Position numbers and translations under genes: made by a program. This document shows, one piece after another, positions 15,210 through 24,639 of a stretch of 44,454 nt of DNA (its first letter is position 1; every line of letters starts with the position of its first letter). Origin of the DNA: Woeseiaceae bacterium (lineage in GTDB: Bacteria > Pseudomonadota > Gammaproteobacteria > Steroidobacterales > Woeseiaceae). The stretch covers positions 1 through 44,454 of the forward strand of contig JAJFKR010000014.1 of NCBI GenBank assembly GCA_021773095.1. The letters are read 5' to 3'. The notes below the pieces were generated by a model. It worked only from the letters and a program-made list of their open reading frames with translations, had not been told where the DNA came from and ran no database searches.

Positions 15210-15871
15210 GGATCGACCTCCTGCCGGAGTCGGCCGTCTTCAAGAGCAATGCGCCGACAGCCCAGGCGGTCGATCAGGGAGATGTCGTGGCTCGCTATCA
15301 GCAGCGTTACACCTACTTCGTTAAAGCGCCGAAAAATGCGCATGACTTCCAGTGACAATTCCGGGTCCAGATTGCCGGTCGGCTCATCGGCGATCAACAC
15401 CTTCGGCCGCGTCACAATCGCACGCGCAATACCCACACGTTGTTGCTCACCCGCCGAACAGGTTTGAGGATTTTGCTTTTCCTTATGCAGCAGGCCGACC
15501 TGATCGAGCGCCGCCCTGACCCGGCGACCCGCATCGCGATGACTGACGCCCGCGATAATCAGTGGCAACGCGACATTATCAAAGACCGGACGATCGTAGA
15601 GCAGCTTGTGATCCTGAAAAACCATGCCGATCTGTCGTCGGTACGCAGGAATCTTGCGGCGCTTCACGCGCCGGGTATTCTGTTTATCGACTATGACCTG
15701 CCCACTCGTCGGCCGCTCAATAACAGCGATCAGTCTTAGCAAGGTACTTTTACCTGCCCCCGAATGACCGGTTACGAAGACCATTTCACCCTTTTGAACC
15801 TCAATACTTAGCCCCGAAAGCGCTTCCTGCCCGCCGGGAAATCGTTTCGTCACATTATCGAGATGGATCAT
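15200..15871 (-). CDS. ftsE: Cell division ATP-binding protein FtsE
   Basis: This 223-residue ABC ATPase has Walker A GHSGAGKST (about 36-44), Q-loop MVFQDHKLL, Walker B VLIADEP, D-loop GNLD and switch His in ASHD. The signature motif reads CSAGEQQR in place of the usual LSGGEQQR, an unusual change at two positions, while the remaining GEQQRVGIARA is normal. It drives FtsX from the cytoplasmic face. Gene order ftsY-ftsE-ftsX-rpoH is the classical one, and ftsY ends only five bases away from the ftsE start. Confidence 0.95.
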   Translation of the reverse strand: MIHLDNVTKRFPGGQEALSGLSIEVQKGEMVFVTGHSGAGKSTLLRLIAVIERPTSGQVIVDKQNTRRVKRRKIPAYRRQIGMVFQDHKLLYDRPVFDNVALPLIIAGVSHRDAGRRVRAALDQVGLLHKEKQNPQTCSAGEQQRVGIARAIVTRPKVLIADEPTGNLDPELSLEVMRIFRRFNEVGVTLLIASHDISLIDRLGCRRIALEDGRLRQEVDPWQ

Positions 15872-15876
15872 CTGAT

Positions 15877-16839
15877 TTACTGTCTCTTTCTACCTGACTG
15901 AAGCAAAGCGTCAACAAACTCTCTAGCGTTGAAAGGCCGCATGTCATCGACTGCTTCGCCGATTCCGATGAATCGCACGGGCAACCGCAAGCGATTCGCT
16001 ATGGCGAGCAGAATGCCACCCTTCGCGCTGCCGTCCAACTTTGTTACCGTAATGCCGGTGAGCCCAAGCGCCTCGTGAAATTTTTCCGCCTGCACGAGCG
16101 CGTTCTGCCCCTGGCTTGAATCGAGTACCAGCATGATTTCGTGCGGCGCGGATTCATCGTGGCGGGCAACGACTCGCTGCATTTTCTTAAGTTCGTCCAT
16201 AAGGCCGACCTGGTTTTGCAGGCGTCCGGCCGTATCGGCAAGCAGTACATCAATATCGCGAGCGCTGGCGGCCTGCCAGGCATCGTAAATAACGGCAGCG
16301 GGGTCAGCACCGGCTTGTTGCGCAATCACCGGAACATCATTGCGATTGCCCCATTCCTGCAACTGTTCCACGGCCGCTGCGCGAAAAGTATCGCCGGCTG
16401 CCAGCATGACCGTGTAGCCATCATTCTTAAGGCGGCGCGCCAGCTTCCCGATCGTCGTCGTCTTGCCGGCACCGTTAACGCCGACCATGAAAATAACGAA
16501 TGGCCCATCGGGCTTTTGGATGATGAGTGGACTTTCAACGGGTGCAAGGATGCCAAGCAATGAATGCTCTAGTCCCGCTCGAAGCGCGTCCAGATCCTTC
16601 AATTCGCTGCGCGCGAGACTCTTTTTCAGATCAGCGATAATCCGTTCCGTCGTGTCAACGCCGACATCCGCCATGACCAGCAGCGATTCCAGCTCTTCAA
16701 GCACGTCTGCGGAGATTTCGCCCCCTGGAACGAGATTCGCGAGGTCATAGCTTAGCCAGTTATCGCCCTTATTGATGCGGGCGCGAAGCCGCTTGATGAA
16801 GCCTTCTTGCTCTTCGGGCTTTTCTTTTTTTCCAAACAT
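15877..16839 (-). CDS. ftsY: Signal recognition particle receptor FtsY
   Basis: The 320-residue SRP receptor GTPase delivers ribosome-nascent chain complexes to the translocon. The NG domain is complete: N-domain helices from about residue 10, G1 GVNGAGKTT, G2 DTFRAAAVEQL, G3 DTAGR, G4 TKLDG and the closing FIGIGE. The acidic A domain of E. coli FtsY is almost absent (FGKKEKPEEQEG only), so membrane binding must rely on the basic helix that follows. The frame stays open for 115 more codons upstream, but those run through rsmD on the other strand. The ATG at 16839 starts the recognisable protein. Confidence 0.94.
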   Translation of the reverse strand: MFGKKEKPEEQEGFIKRLRARINKGDNWLSYDLANLVPGGEISADVLEELESLLVMADVGVDTTERIIADLKKSLARSELKDLDALRAGLEHSLLGILAPVESPLIIQKPDGPFVIFMVGVNGAGKTTTIGKLARRLKNDGYTVMLAAGDTFRAAAVEQLQEWGNRNDVPVIAQQAGADPAAVIYDAWQAASARDIDVLLADTAGRLQNQVGLMDELKKMQRVVARHDESAPHEIMLVLDSSQGQNALVQAEKFHEALGLTGITVTKLDGSAKGGILLAIANRLRLPVRFIGIGEAVDDMRPFNAREFVDALLQSGRKRQ

Positions 16840-16858
16840 CGTTATACGTTCACAGGCT

Positions 16859-17446
16859 ATGGCGATTCGCAATAAAGCAGATAAGAAAAAATCCCGCACG
16901 GGACAGCTGCGTATTGTAGCGGGAATCTGGCGCAGCCGCCTTTTACAGATTGCGGATGTACCCGGACTTCGACCGACATCCGAGCGCATTCGAGAGACAC
17001 TGTTTAACTGGCTGGCGCCCCGAATTAATGGCGCAAGGTGTCTGGATCTGTGCGCAGGGACCGGCGCGCTGGGAATAGAGGCATTATCCCGAGGCGCATC
17101 GCGCGTAGTGTTTGTCGAGCGCTCAACCGTCGCAACGACGATACTAAAGAGCAATATCGCCTCGCTCTCAGCCGCTGATGCCAAGGTCTTAAATGTCGAC
17201 GCGCAGACGTATCTTGCAGGATCGAACGTCGAGCCTTTTGATATTGTATTTATTGATCCGCCCTTTGCGACCGACCTGCAGCACGAATTGTGTAGACTGT
17301 TGTATGAGCAGCCTTGGCTGGCTGACGATGCCAGAATCTACGTAGAGATGGGCGAAGATCAGCCGGAGCTGCTTCTGCCTGAAAGCTGGCAGGCAATGAA
17401 GAATAAGACAGCTGGGAATGTTCGCTATATCCTGGCAAAAAATTAG
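16859..17446 (+). CDS. rsmD: 16S rRNA (guanine-966 N2) methyltransferase RsmD
   Basis: The 195-residue SAM-dependent enzyme methylates G966 of 16S rRNA. The motif LRPTSERIRETLFNWL, the SAM loop LDLCAGTGALGIEALSRGA and the catalytic DPPF are all present. A basic N-terminus (IRNKADKKKSRTG) precedes it. The ATG at 16859 is chosen because upstream codons would overlap ftsY. The two divergent start codons are only 19 bases apart, so each promoter has to lie within the other gene. Confidence 0.93.
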   Translation: MAIRNKADKKKSRTGQLRIVAGIWRSRLLQIADVPGLRPTSERIRETLFNWLAPRINGARCLDLCAGTGALGIEALSRGASRVVFVERSTVATTILKSNIASLSAADAKVLNVDAQTYLAGSNVEPFDIVFIDPPFATDLQHELCRLLYEQPWLADDARIYVEMGEDQPELLLPESWQAMKNKTAGNVRYILAKN

Positions 17447-17467
17447 GGTCTGAGGGGGTCTGTAGGC

Positions 17468-17956
17468 ATGACAGTTTCTGCAATGTATCCGGGTACGTTC
17501 GACCCGATCACGCTGGGGCACGAAGATTTTGTTCGACGTGCGGCCAGGCTATACGACAAGGTTATCGTCGCGGTCGCGGCGGATACCGGTACAAAAACCA
17601 CAATGTTTTCCTTTGACGAGAGAGTCGAACTCGCGCAAGCGGTGCTCGCCGATATCGATAATGTAGAAGTTGCCGGTTACGAAGGGCTCACGATCGATTT
17701 TGCCCAGGATAATGGTCTGGCGGTCATTGTCCGTGGATTGCGAGCAATATCCGATTTTGAGTACGAGTTTCAGTTGGCGAGTATGAACCGGCATCTGACT
17801 CAGGAGGTCGAAACGGCCTTCCTGACACCAACGGACAAGTTCACTTTTATCTCTTCAACACTGGTCCGGGAAGTGGCGACCCTTGGCGGCGATATTGCCG
17901 AATTCGTTTCACCAACGGTAAGGGAAGCTCTGCTTAAGAAGGTCGGACGGGCCTGA
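17468..17956 (+). CDS. coaD: Pantetheine-phosphate adenylyltransferase
   Basis: The 162-residue enzyme makes dephospho-CoA from 4'-phosphopantetheine and ATP. The nucleotidyltransferase signature YPGTFDPITLGHEDF with the T.GH motif is intact, as are VRGLRAISDFEYE and the ATP-binding ISSTLVRE. GAGGGGGT upstream supports the ATG at 17468. It follows rsmD by 21 bases, a conserved pairing. It abuts mutM with no base between the two stop codons. Confidence 0.96.
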   Translation: MTVSAMYPGTFDPITLGHEDFVRRAARLYDKVIVAVAADTGTKTTMFSFDERVELAQAVLADIDNVEVAGYEGLTIDFAQDNGLAVIVRGLRAISDFEYEFQLASMNRHLTQEVETAFLTPTDKFTFISSTLVREVATLGGDIAEFVSPTVREALLKKVGRA

Positions 17957-18769
17957 TCAGGTCTGGCATTGTTTGCAGTAATAGGTTGACCGTTGGCCCT
18001 GCACGATGGCGGTAATAGGCGCGTCGCAGCGCCGGCAGGGTTCGCCGTCCCGGCCATAAGCCTCCAGCCGCTGCTGAAAATGACCAGCCTCACCGTCGCC
18101 GCCGTAAAAGTCGCGTAGCGTTGTACCTCCCGCCTTAATGGCGTTGGCGAGTACATCTTTGATGGCCGTGACGAGCAATTCATAGCGCTGCAACGAGATT
18201 TGGCCCGCAGCGCGACGAGGATTGATGCAGGCCAGGAAAAGGGCTTCACTCGCGTAGATGTTGCCGACACCGACAACAATCTGTGCGTTCATTATGAATT
18301 GCTTGATGCTGACGCGCCGGCCGCGCGATTTCTCCCACAGGTATCTGGCATCAAAGTCATCAGCGAGTGGCTCAGGCCCGAGAGACTTTAGTAGCTTGTG
18401 CTGGAGTGGGGTCTTGCTCCAGTGCAATGACCCGAATCGTCGTGGATCGCGAAATCGCAGGGTCTTGCCGGAGACGAAGTCGATATCCACGTGATCATGA
18501 ACGCCCGCCGGCGTGTTGCGATCGACGATAGTGACGCTGCCGGACATACCCAGATGCAATATTGCGGAGCCGCTATCGGTATTGATCAGTAGATATTTGG
18601 CGCGCCGCGTGACGGACGTAATCGTCTCGCCGACGAGCTTACGCTCAACAGTTCTTGAGACGGGCCAGCGTAAATTTCGATTACGGATGACGACACGAGA
18701 GACGCGCGTATCGATGATATGTGGCTCGATGCCTCGGCGGCTGGTTTCAACTTCAGGTAATTCAGGCAT
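17957..18769 (-). CDS. mutM: Formamidopyrimidine-DNA glycosylase
   Basis: The 270-residue bifunctional glycosylase/AP lyase removes 8-oxoguanine and ring-opened purines. The processed N-terminus PELPEVET provides the catalytic Pro and Glu. The middle helix-two-turn-helix contains QIVVGVGNIYASEALF. The C-terminal zinc finger has four Cys in two CxxC pairs (CRRC...CKQC). The start at 18769 is fixed by the MPELPEVE motif; the 16 extra upstream codons would overlap the L33 terminator hairpin. Adjacent to coaD as in E. coli. Confidence 0.97.
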   Translation of the reverse strand: MPELPEVETSRRGIEPHIIDTRVSRVVIRNRNLRWPVSRTVERKLVGETITSVTRRAKYLLINTDSGSAILHLGMSGSVTIVDRNTPAGVHDHVDIDFVSGKTLRFRDPRRFGSLHWSKTPLQHKLLKSLGPEPLADDFDARYLWEKSRGRRVSIKQFIMNAQIVVGVGNIYASEALFLACINPRRAAGQISLQRYELLVTAIKDVLANAIKAGGTTLRDFYGGDGEAGHFQQRLEAYGRDGEPCRRCDAPITAIVQGQRSTYYCKQCQT

Positions 18770-18786
18770 CCGGTATTGTGCCTCAT

Positions 18787-18814
18787 AAAAAAGGCCCGGA
18801 AATACCGGGCCTTT
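18787..18814 (-). terminator. Intrinsic terminator of the L28-L33 transcript
   Basis: A perfect ten-base stem AAAGGCCCGG/CCGGGCCTTT with a five-base loop is followed, on the minus strand, by a run of six T. It lies 40 bases after the L33 stop codon. Confidence 0.88.
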
Positions 18815-18854
18815 CATTAGCGATTCGTTTGACGAACGACTATCTGAAACCTGT

Positions 18855-19010
18855 TTACTTAATCTTCGATTCTTTGTAAAGCACGTGCTTGCGAATAGTC
18901 GGGTCGTACTTCTTGGTTTCCATCTTTTCAGGATGCAGACGCTTGTTCTTGGTCACTGTGTAGTAATGGCCAGATCCGGCGCTGGAAACGAGTTTGATTT
19001 TTTCACGCAT
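18855..19010 (-). CDS. rpmG: 50S ribosomal protein L33
   Basis: The 51-residue protein starts [18 protein letters not shown] and contains [16 protein letters not shown], the usual L33 sequence. It has no Cys pairs, so it is the zinc-independent form. A GGAGG-like site (GGAGCCCGCC region) lies just upstream. It follows L28 by 18 bases and ends before a strong terminator. Confidence 0.96.
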   Translation of the reverse strand: MREKIKLVSSAGSGHYYTVTKNKRLHPEKMETKKYDPTIRKHVLYKESKIK

Positions 19011-19028
19011 GGCGGGCTCCTCCGGCGA

Positions 19029-19265
19029 TTAAACGCGTTGGCCGTCGGCACGCAGGTCGGCGAGAACCTTCTCGATACCGTGCTTGTCGATGATGCGAAG
19101 GCCCTTATGAGAAATGCGCAGGCGCACGAAACGCTTCTCGGATTCGACCCAAAAACGCTTGTTCTGCAGGTTTGGCAGGAAGCGGCGACGAGTTTTATTA
19201 TGTGCGTGAGAAACGTTATTGCCGCTTTGCGGCCGTTTCCCCGTCACTTGGCATACCTTGGACAT
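19029..19265 (-). CDS. rpmB: 50S ribosomal protein L28
   Basis: The 78-residue protein starts [21 protein letters not shown] and continues with the usual [21 protein letters not shown]. Length and start equal the E. coli protein, so the longer open frame upstream is not used. It is first in a two-gene transcript with L33. Confidence 0.97.
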   Translation of the reverse strand: MSKVCQVTGKRPQSGNNVSHAHNKTRRRFLPNLQNKRFWVESEKRFVRLRISHKGLRIIDKHGIEKVLADLRADGQRV

Positions 19266-19322
19266 GGGTAAGTCTCTGATTTTACTAATAGTTGCCCACG
19301 CTTGGCAGGCAGAGAGCGGAAC

Positions 19323-19351
19323 TTTATACCAGTGTAATCGGCGCAATACAA
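19323..19351 (-). promoter_or_regulatory. Sigma-70 promoter of rpmB-rpmG
   Basis: On the minus strand TTGTAT, an exact 17-base spacer and TATAAA occur about 58 bases upstream of the L28 start. This is the best promoter match I found in the window. Confidence 0.7.
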
Positions 19352-19381
19352 GCGCTCATTCGGGCCTTTTGCTGCGCCCTT

Positions 19382-20047
19382 TTAGAGCAGCCCGCGGCTA
19401 GCCAGAGAAGTCGCCGCACCGTCGCCGACAATCAGGTGATCCAGCAGCCGGATATCGACCAGCTCGAGGGCTGATTTTATCCGCCGCGTGATGCGCTCGT
19501 CAGCCTGACTGGGCTCAGCAACGCCGGATGGGTGATTGTGCGCCAGTATAACCGCGGCCGCATTAACGCTCAGCGCTTCCTTCACCACTTCCCGCGGATA
19601 GACCGACGTACCATCAATCGTACCCCTGAATAATTCATCAAAGCGAAGCACGCGGTGCCGGTTGTCCAGATACAGACAACAGAAAAGCTCGTGGTCGAGG
19701 TGTTGCATGCGCGCCTTTAGAAACGACTCGGTGTCGGCGGGGCTGCGAATGGCCTCCCCGGAGGGCAGCGACTCCTCGAAGTAGCGGCGCGCCAGCTCCG
19801 GCAATGCCCGCAGGGCAGAGAGGCGAGCGCGGCCAATGCCGCGGCACGCCAGCAGATCGTTGTTATTGGCATGCAGCAGGGATCTCAGACTGCCAAAGCA
19901 ATGCAAGAGGCGCATGGCGGCTTGCTGCCCGGATTCAATGCCGCTGCCCGCGCCAATGATCGCAGCGAGTAGCTGGACGTCCGTACTTTCCCTGTTCGTG
20001 ACGTTTTTCACGACGCCATGTTGATCCCTGCCGGCAACTCCCCGCAA
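19382..20047 (-). CDS. radC: RadC family protein (JAB/MPN+ domain)
   Basis: The protein combines a helix-hairpin-helix segment ([18 protein letters not shown]) with a C-terminal JAB metalloprotease-like domain holding the zinc motif AHNHPSG and the upstream Glu of the DELFRGT region. Despite its name its role in repair is unproven. The frame contains no ATG before the conserved part: TTG at 20047 (221 residues) or GTG at 20011 are the candidates, and neither has a clear ribosome binding site. The N-terminal DWPEDERPREKLL-type motif of usual RadC is missing, so the beginning may be eroded. It sits next to rpmB-rpmG as in E. coli. Confidence 0.85.
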   Translation of the reverse strand: MRGVAGRDQHGVVKNVTNRESTDVQLLAAIIGAGSGIESGQQAAMRLLHCFGSLRSLLHANNNDLLACRGIGRARLSALRALPELARRYFEESLPSGEAIRSPADTESFLKARMQHLDHELFCCLYLDNRHRVLRFDELFRGTIDGTSVYPREVVKEALSVNAAAVILAHNHPSGVAEPSQADERITRRIKSALELVDIRLLDHLIVGDGAATSLASRGLL

Positions 20048-20133
20048 CGACTCAATTTGCCGCAGATGTCCTGATTCACTTCAGGACAATGATAGGCTAC
20101 GACTCGCAATTAACCCAACGACAGGATGATCTG

Positions 20134-21339
20134 ATGGCAGGAAAATCAATAATCGACCGCGTAATGTCTGGCAGCCTGGTGATGCAGATCGGGATTGGTA
20201 TCGTCGCCGGAGTCGCCCTGTCGCAGGTCGCACCGGATGCGGCTAAAGCGTCAATGCTACTCGGCGATCTGTTCGTGCGCGCGTTGAAAGCGGTCGCGCC
20301 TGTATTGGTTCTGGTGCTGGTTGCCTCGGCGATAGCGAATCGGCGTGTCAGTCATACCTCCCAGATGCGGCCTATCGTTTTCATGTACCTCGTTGGCACG
20401 GCCAGTGCGGCTTTGCTGGCTGTAACGATGAGCACGGTGTTCCCGACGACCCTGGCTCTACAGGTCACCGAAGTCACAACGGTGGCACCACAGGGCATCG
20501 CCGAGGTTCTCGGTGGATTACTCAACAAACTGGTCGACAACCCGGTCAATGCCATTTTGACCGGCAACTTCATAGGTATTCTGGTCTGGGGTGTGTTGTT
20601 GGGAATATTCCTGCACCATGCGAAAGACAGCACGAGGCAGATGCTCGCCGATACCGCGGACGCAGTGACACACATCGTTCGTCTCGTCATAAGGCTGGCA
20701 CCCATCGGTATTTTTGGCCTGGTTGCCGGAAATCTCGCCGAAAAAGGCTTGTCGGTACTCGGCGGCTACGCCCAGATTCTGTCCGTATTACTCGGCAGCA
20801 TGCTGATCATGGCATTGCTGCTTAACCCGTTGATTGTCTGGGTCAAGATGCGGCGAAATCCTTATCCGATCGTTCTAACGGCACTCCGCGAGAGTGGCGT
20901 CACGGCGTTTTTCACACGAAGTTCGGCTGCAAACATTCCGGTTAACCTGGCGTTGTGCGAACGCCTGGATCTGGAAAAAGACACCTACGCGGTTTCTATT
21001 CCACTAGGTGCCACTATCAACATGGGTGGCGCGGCCATCACAATAACCGTGCTGACGCTTGCGGCGACACACACGCTCGGCATCCAGGTGGACTTGGCTA
21101 CGGCCTTGCTCCTGAGCCTGGTCGCGGCACTATCGGCGTGTGGCGCTTCAGGCGTTGCGGGCGGGTCGCTGTTGCTCATTCCCCTGAGTTGCAGCCTGTT
21201 TGGCATACCCAACGACATCGCGATGCAGGTCGTTGCGGTCGGGTTTGTGATCAGCATCCTGCAGGATTCGGCAGAAACCGCCTTGAACAGCTCGACGGAT
21301 GTGGTGTTTACGGCGGCGGTCGCCGCCAAGGAAAGGTAG
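20134..21339 (+). CDS. sstT: Serine/threonine:sodium symporter SstT
   Basis: The 401-residue inner-membrane transporter of the dicarboxylate/amino acid:cation symporter family imports serine and threonine with Na+. The re-entrant loops are visible as [14 protein letters not shown] and [16 protein letters not shown], and the C-terminal hairpin as [18 protein letters not shown], all characteristic of SstT. The ATG at 20134 follows CAGGATGAT. It is divergent from radC and followed by coaBC after a 98-base gap in which I see no terminator. Confidence 0.92.
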   Translation: MAGKSIIDRVMSGSLVMQIGIGIVAGVALSQVAPDAAKASMLLGDLFVRALKAVAPVLVLVLVASAIANRRVSHTSQMRPIVFMYLVGTASAALLAVTMSTVFPTTLALQVTEVTTVAPQGIAEVLGGLLNKLVDNPVNAILTGNFIGILVWGVLLGIFLHHAKDSTRQMLADTADAVTHIVRLVIRLAPIGIFGLVAGNLAEKGLSVLGGYAQILSVLLGSMLIMALLLNPLIVWVKMRRNPYPIVLTALRESGVTAFFTRSSAANIPVNLALCERLDLEKDTYAVSIPLGATINMGGAAITITVLTLAATHTLGIQVDLATALLLSLVAALSACGASGVAGGSLLLIPLSCSLFGIPNDIAMQVVAVGFVISILQDSAETALNSSTDVVFTAAVAAKER

Positions 21340-21437
21340 TTCCGGCGACCCAAAGCCATATACTTACAACCAATCAATCTGCCCAGGATGTCCCGATTCG
21401 CTGGAACTCACCGGCGGCTACGGGCTAAGCTTGTTTA

Positions 21438-22673
21438 ATGAATATTGTTTTGGGAATCACTGGCGGAATTGCCGCGTACAAAGCACCGGATATTGTCCGA
21501 CGCCTGCGCGAGCGAGGGGCCGAAGTACAAATAGTGATGACGGCTTCGGCCGAAGAGTTTGTAACCGGCACGGCGTTGCAGGCCGTGTCCGGCAAGCCGA
21601 TTCGCTCCAATCTCTGGGACAAGGAGGCCGAAGCGGCGATGAGCCATATAGAGCTCGCTCGCTGGGCTGATGTGGTGTTAATAGCGCCGGCAACGGCCGA
21701 GGTGATGGCGCGGATTGTCAGCGGCGGCGCGCCCGATCTGCTGACGACGATATGCCTGGCGACAGAGGCGCCGATCGCGCTGGCACCGGCGATGAATCAC
21801 GTCATGTGGAATAACCCGGCAACGCAGGCGAATCGCGAGGTGCTTGAGGAGCGCGGTATTCATATCATTGGTCCCGGCATCGGCTCACAGGCGTGCGGCG
21901 AAGAGGGGGCCGGCCGTATGCTCGAGCCCGACCTGATAGCAATTACAGTATTCAATCTCACGGGTGGCAAAGGTGAGGGACTGCTGGAGGGACGCAAGGT
22001 CGTCGTTACGGCTGGCCCGACTCGCGAGGCGATCGACCCGGTTCGCTACATCACCAATCGAAGCTCCGGAAAAATGGGTTATGCAGTCGCGACTGCCGCC
22101 GCCGCGCAGGGAGCCGATGTTGTACTCATAAGCGGTCCGGTTAGTCTGGCAGAGCCACCGGGCCTCGAAGTTATCAAGGTCGAGTCGGCAATGGACATGC
22201 ATGCGGCGACTCATGAAGCAATCGATGCCGCCCATATTTTCATTGCCGCGGCTGCGGTTGCCGATTACCGCCCCGTTGCCATTGTCGAACAAAAGATAAA
22301 GAAGAAAAGCGAGTCGATGAGCCTGGAGCTCACGCGCTGCCCGGATATTCTTGCTTCCGTTGCTGATCTCGACGCCGCTCCTTTTACCGTGGGATTCGCG
22401 GCCGAAACAGAAAACCTCATCAAACACGCTCGTGGCAAGCTCGAGAAAAAGAAACTCGACATGATCGTGGCAAACCGCGTGGGGCGGGATTGTGGCTTCG
22501 ACCGAGACGACAATGCCGTGACCGTACTCTGGTCCGACGGTGAGAAGTCTTTTCCAACATCTTCAAAAGTTGAGCTTGCTCACGATGTTATCGAGCTTGT
22601 AGCGGAACATTTTTTTGCGAAACGCGGTTCCGAAACCCAATCCAGATTGACCGTTATTTCAAACAACGACTGA
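21438..22673 (+). CDS. coaBC: Phosphopantothenoylcysteine decarboxylase / phosphopantothenate-cysteine ligase
   Basis: This bifunctional CoA-synthesis enzyme has 411 residues. The N-terminal flavodoxin-like CoaC half begins [13 protein letters not shown]. It keeps the active His in [10 protein letters not shown], Asn in PAMNHVMW and the substrate-clamp Cys in [12 protein letters not shown]. The C-terminal CoaB half starts near residue 190 with [16 protein letters not shown], followed by [10 protein letters not shown] and AAAVADYRP, with the KIKKK loop. It lies next to dut, as in E. coli. Confidence 0.96.
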   Translation: MNIVLGITGGIAAYKAPDIVRRLRERGAEVQIVMTASAEEFVTGTALQAVSGKPIRSNLWDKEAEAAMSHIELARWADVVLIAPATAEVMARIVSGGAPDLLTTICLATEAPIALAPAMNHVMWNNPATQANREVLEERGIHIIGPGIGSQACGEEGAGRMLEPDLIAITVFNLTGGKGEGLLEGRKVVVTAGPTREAIDPVRYITNRSSGKMGYAVATAAAAQGADVVLISGPVSLAEPPGLEVIKVESAMDMHAATHEAIDAAHIFIAAAAVADYRPVAIVEQKIKKKSESMSLELTRCPDILASVADLDAAPFTVGFAAETENLIKHARGKLEKKKLDMIVANRVGRDCGFDRDDNAVTVLWSDGEKSFPTSSKVELAHDVIELVAEHFFAKRGSETQSRLTVISNND

Positions 22674-22686
22674 AGGACTTCGGCAC

Positions 22687-23142
22687 TTGCGATCCATTGA
22701 ATTGAAAATTCTTGATGCACGAGTCGGGGACACCATTCCACTGCCTCATTATGCAACCGATGGGTCTGCCGGCATGGATATGCGCGCCTGCATCGACGAG
22801 CCACTGAGCGTGGCGCCCGGTGAGACAGTGCTGGTGCCGACCGGACTCGCGATCCACGTAGCCAATCCTGCGCTGGCGGCAGTCCTGTTACCGCGCTCCG
22901 GTCTGGGCCATAAACACGGACTGGTACTGGGCAACCTGACCGGCCTGATTGACTCAGACTACCAGGGCCAGGTTTTCATCTCGTGCTGGAATCGAAGTGC
23001 AGCGAGTTACGAAGTACAGCCTGGTGAGCGGATAGCACAGATGGTTTTCGTACCCGTCGAGCAGGTAGAGCTGCGGGTGGTAGAAGAGTTCGATGCCAGC
23101 GAACGAGGTGCCGGCGGGTTTGGGCATTCCGGAAAGAACTGA
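22687..23142 (+). CDS. dut: Deoxyuridine 5'-triphosphate nucleotidohydrolase
   Basis: The 151-residue trimeric dUTPase hydrolyses dUTP to dUMP. All five motifs are present: [40 protein letters not shown] and the C-terminal GAGGFGHSG arm. The start is TTG at 22687. It lines up with the E. coli N-terminus (KKIDVKILD versus RSIELKILD) and follows AAGGA by eight bases. It lies 13 bases downstream of coaBC, so both are on one transcript. Confidence 0.95.
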   Translation: MRSIELKILDARVGDTIPLPHYATDGSAGMDMRACIDEPLSVAPGETVLVPTGLAIHVANPALAAVLLPRSGLGHKHGLVLGNLTGLIDSDYQGQVFISCWNRSAASYEVQPGERIAQMVFVPVEQVELRVVEEFDASERGAGGFGHSGKN

Positions 23143-23157
23143 GCCCGACAATGCGCT

Positions 23158-23784
23158 CTAGGTATCGACGAGGCCCTTGAGTACTTTGAAGCGAGAAATG
23201 TCGCCGTCGAATCGCTCAATAATCTGCTGCTCGTCAGTCTGAAATTTCTTCAAATTGCGTTCGTGGCGATCGATCGTGTCTTTGGTTCGACGCAAGTCTT
23301 TGGCGAGTTCCTCAGGAATCATCGGTGCTTGTGAATCATCGCTGTAAGGCTGGTATTTCGCTGCATCGTTGCGCAGCATGGCGAGTCGGGTTGTCAGATT
23401 ACTGAGATAAAGCTCGGTAACGCGCGATTGCGCCTGGAAAAGTTCTACGCGGCGATCGCGGTGCAGGAGAATTTCTTCTACTGACAGGTAGGTCGCCAGT
23501 AAGGCCTGATCCGCGCGTTGCTGCCGTTCCCGCGCGGCGAGCCGCTCAGCTGCAATTCTTTCGGCCTCACGCTGTTCGTCGGTCTTTTTACCAGCGAGGT
23601 TGCCGATGGTTACGGCACGATCATTCAATACTGCTTTTGGATATTCTGCGTATTCGGCTGGAATGCTGTCGCCGTAATGCACAACGCCGTCAGCATCTAC
23701 CCATCGATAGACCTTGGTCTCCTGAGCACCAACTACCAAAGGAGCCCAGAGCGCTATCAAACAGCCAATGATTAATTTTCGCAT
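23158..23784 (-). CDS. DUF4124 domain exported coiled-coil protein
   Basis: The 208-residue protein has a Sec signal peptide (MRKLIIGCLIALWAPLVVGA), then the short DUF4124 beta motif (VYRWVDADGVVHYGDSIP). A charged helical region of about 130 residues follows that looks coiled-coil (EAERIAAERLAARERQQRA and later DTIDRHERNLKKF). It should be periplasmic. DUF4124 domains often precede enzymatic or structural modules, and here only the helix follows. The function is unknown. It is convergent with dut, with a 15-base gap. Confidence 0.82.
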   Translation of the reverse strand: MRKLIIGCLIALWAPLVVGAQETKVYRWVDADGVVHYGDSIPAEYAEYPKAVLNDRAVTIGNLAGKKTDEQREAERIAAERLAARERQQRADQALLATYLSVEEILLHRDRRVELFQAQSRVTELYLSNLTTRLAMLRNDAAKYQPYSDDSQAPMIPEELAKDLRRTKDTIDRHERNLKKFQTDEQQIIERFDGDISRFKVLKGLVDT

Positions 23785-23898
23785 GGAACGAATATGCCAC
23801 CAATACCCGCCCCGGACATGGGACTGGTTCTCGTTATTACAGCTTAATCTTTGCAGCCGATTCTGTAAACCGCGCTCAGGATCCCAATTATCAAGAAC

Positions 23899-24546
23899 TT
23901 AAGCGAGCACACCGTATTGCTTGCGATAGCTCAGAACGGGTTCCAAAAACTCCTCATACTCGCTTGATTCTTCGAGAATGTTTATCAAATCGTCCAATTG
24001 GACGATGCTGATGACTGGCACGCCCAGCGATTGCTGTAGTTCCTGTACCGCGGAATACGGCCCCTGCCCGCGCTCCTGTCGATCCAGGGAAATGATCAGT
24101 CCTGCTACCTCGGCACCCGCGGCCGAAATTATCTGATAGGCCTCGCGAACCGCAGTGCCAGCCGTGATGACGTCATCGACGATCAGCGCGCGGCCAGAGA
24201 GCTGTGCACCGACGATGCTGCCGCCCTCACCATGCGCTTTCGCTTCTTTTCGATTGAACGCGTATGGGACATCGATGTCGTGCTGTTCAGCGAGCGAGGC
24301 TGCGGCGAGCGTTGCTAGTGGAATACCCTTGTATGCAGGGCCAAAAAGCATATCGAAGCGCACATCGGATTCCGCGATGGCCTCGGCGTAAAAGCGCCCA
24401 AGTTTTGCGGCTGCGTAGCCGGTGTTGAATAAACCGGCGTTAAAAAAGTATGGACTGAGGCGGCCGGATTTGAGAGTGAACTCCCCGAAGCGAAGCACCC
24501 CTAGCTCCAGCGCCAACTCGATGAATTCCCTCTTGTATCCGCGCAT
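23899..24546 (-). CDS. pyrE: Orotate phosphoribosyltransferase
   Basis: The 215-residue pyrimidine-synthesis enzyme converts orotate and PRPP to OMP. The PRPP loop is [10 protein letters not shown], the substrate loop is [10 protein letters not shown], and the N-terminal [17 protein letters not shown] is diagnostic. ATG at 24546 starts the conserved sequence. It is divergent from the exonuclease III gene, with 93 bases between the starts. Confidence 0.96.
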   Translation of the reverse strand: MRGYKREFIELALELGVLRFGEFTLKSGRLSPYFFNAGLFNTGYAAAKLGRFYAEAIAESDVRFDMLFGPAYKGIPLATLAAASLAEQHDIDVPYAFNRKEAKAHGEGGSIVGAQLSGRALIVDDVITAGTAVREAYQIISAAGAEVAGLIISLDRQERGQGPYSAVQELQQSLGVPVISIVQLDDLINILEESSEYEEFLEPVLSYRKQYGVLA

Positions 24547-24639
24547 GCTCTTCGTCTTTCCTTGGCCTTCTTAAGGGCTTCTGTATGATGACCGCGGCCG
24601 GTTTGATTTCGGATCGGATTATGACACAGGAGTGAGGTC

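Noticed and set aside
16840..17184. N-terminal extension of FtsY by 115 codons
   Set aside because: It runs antisense through rsmD and shows none of the acidic composition of an FtsY A domain.
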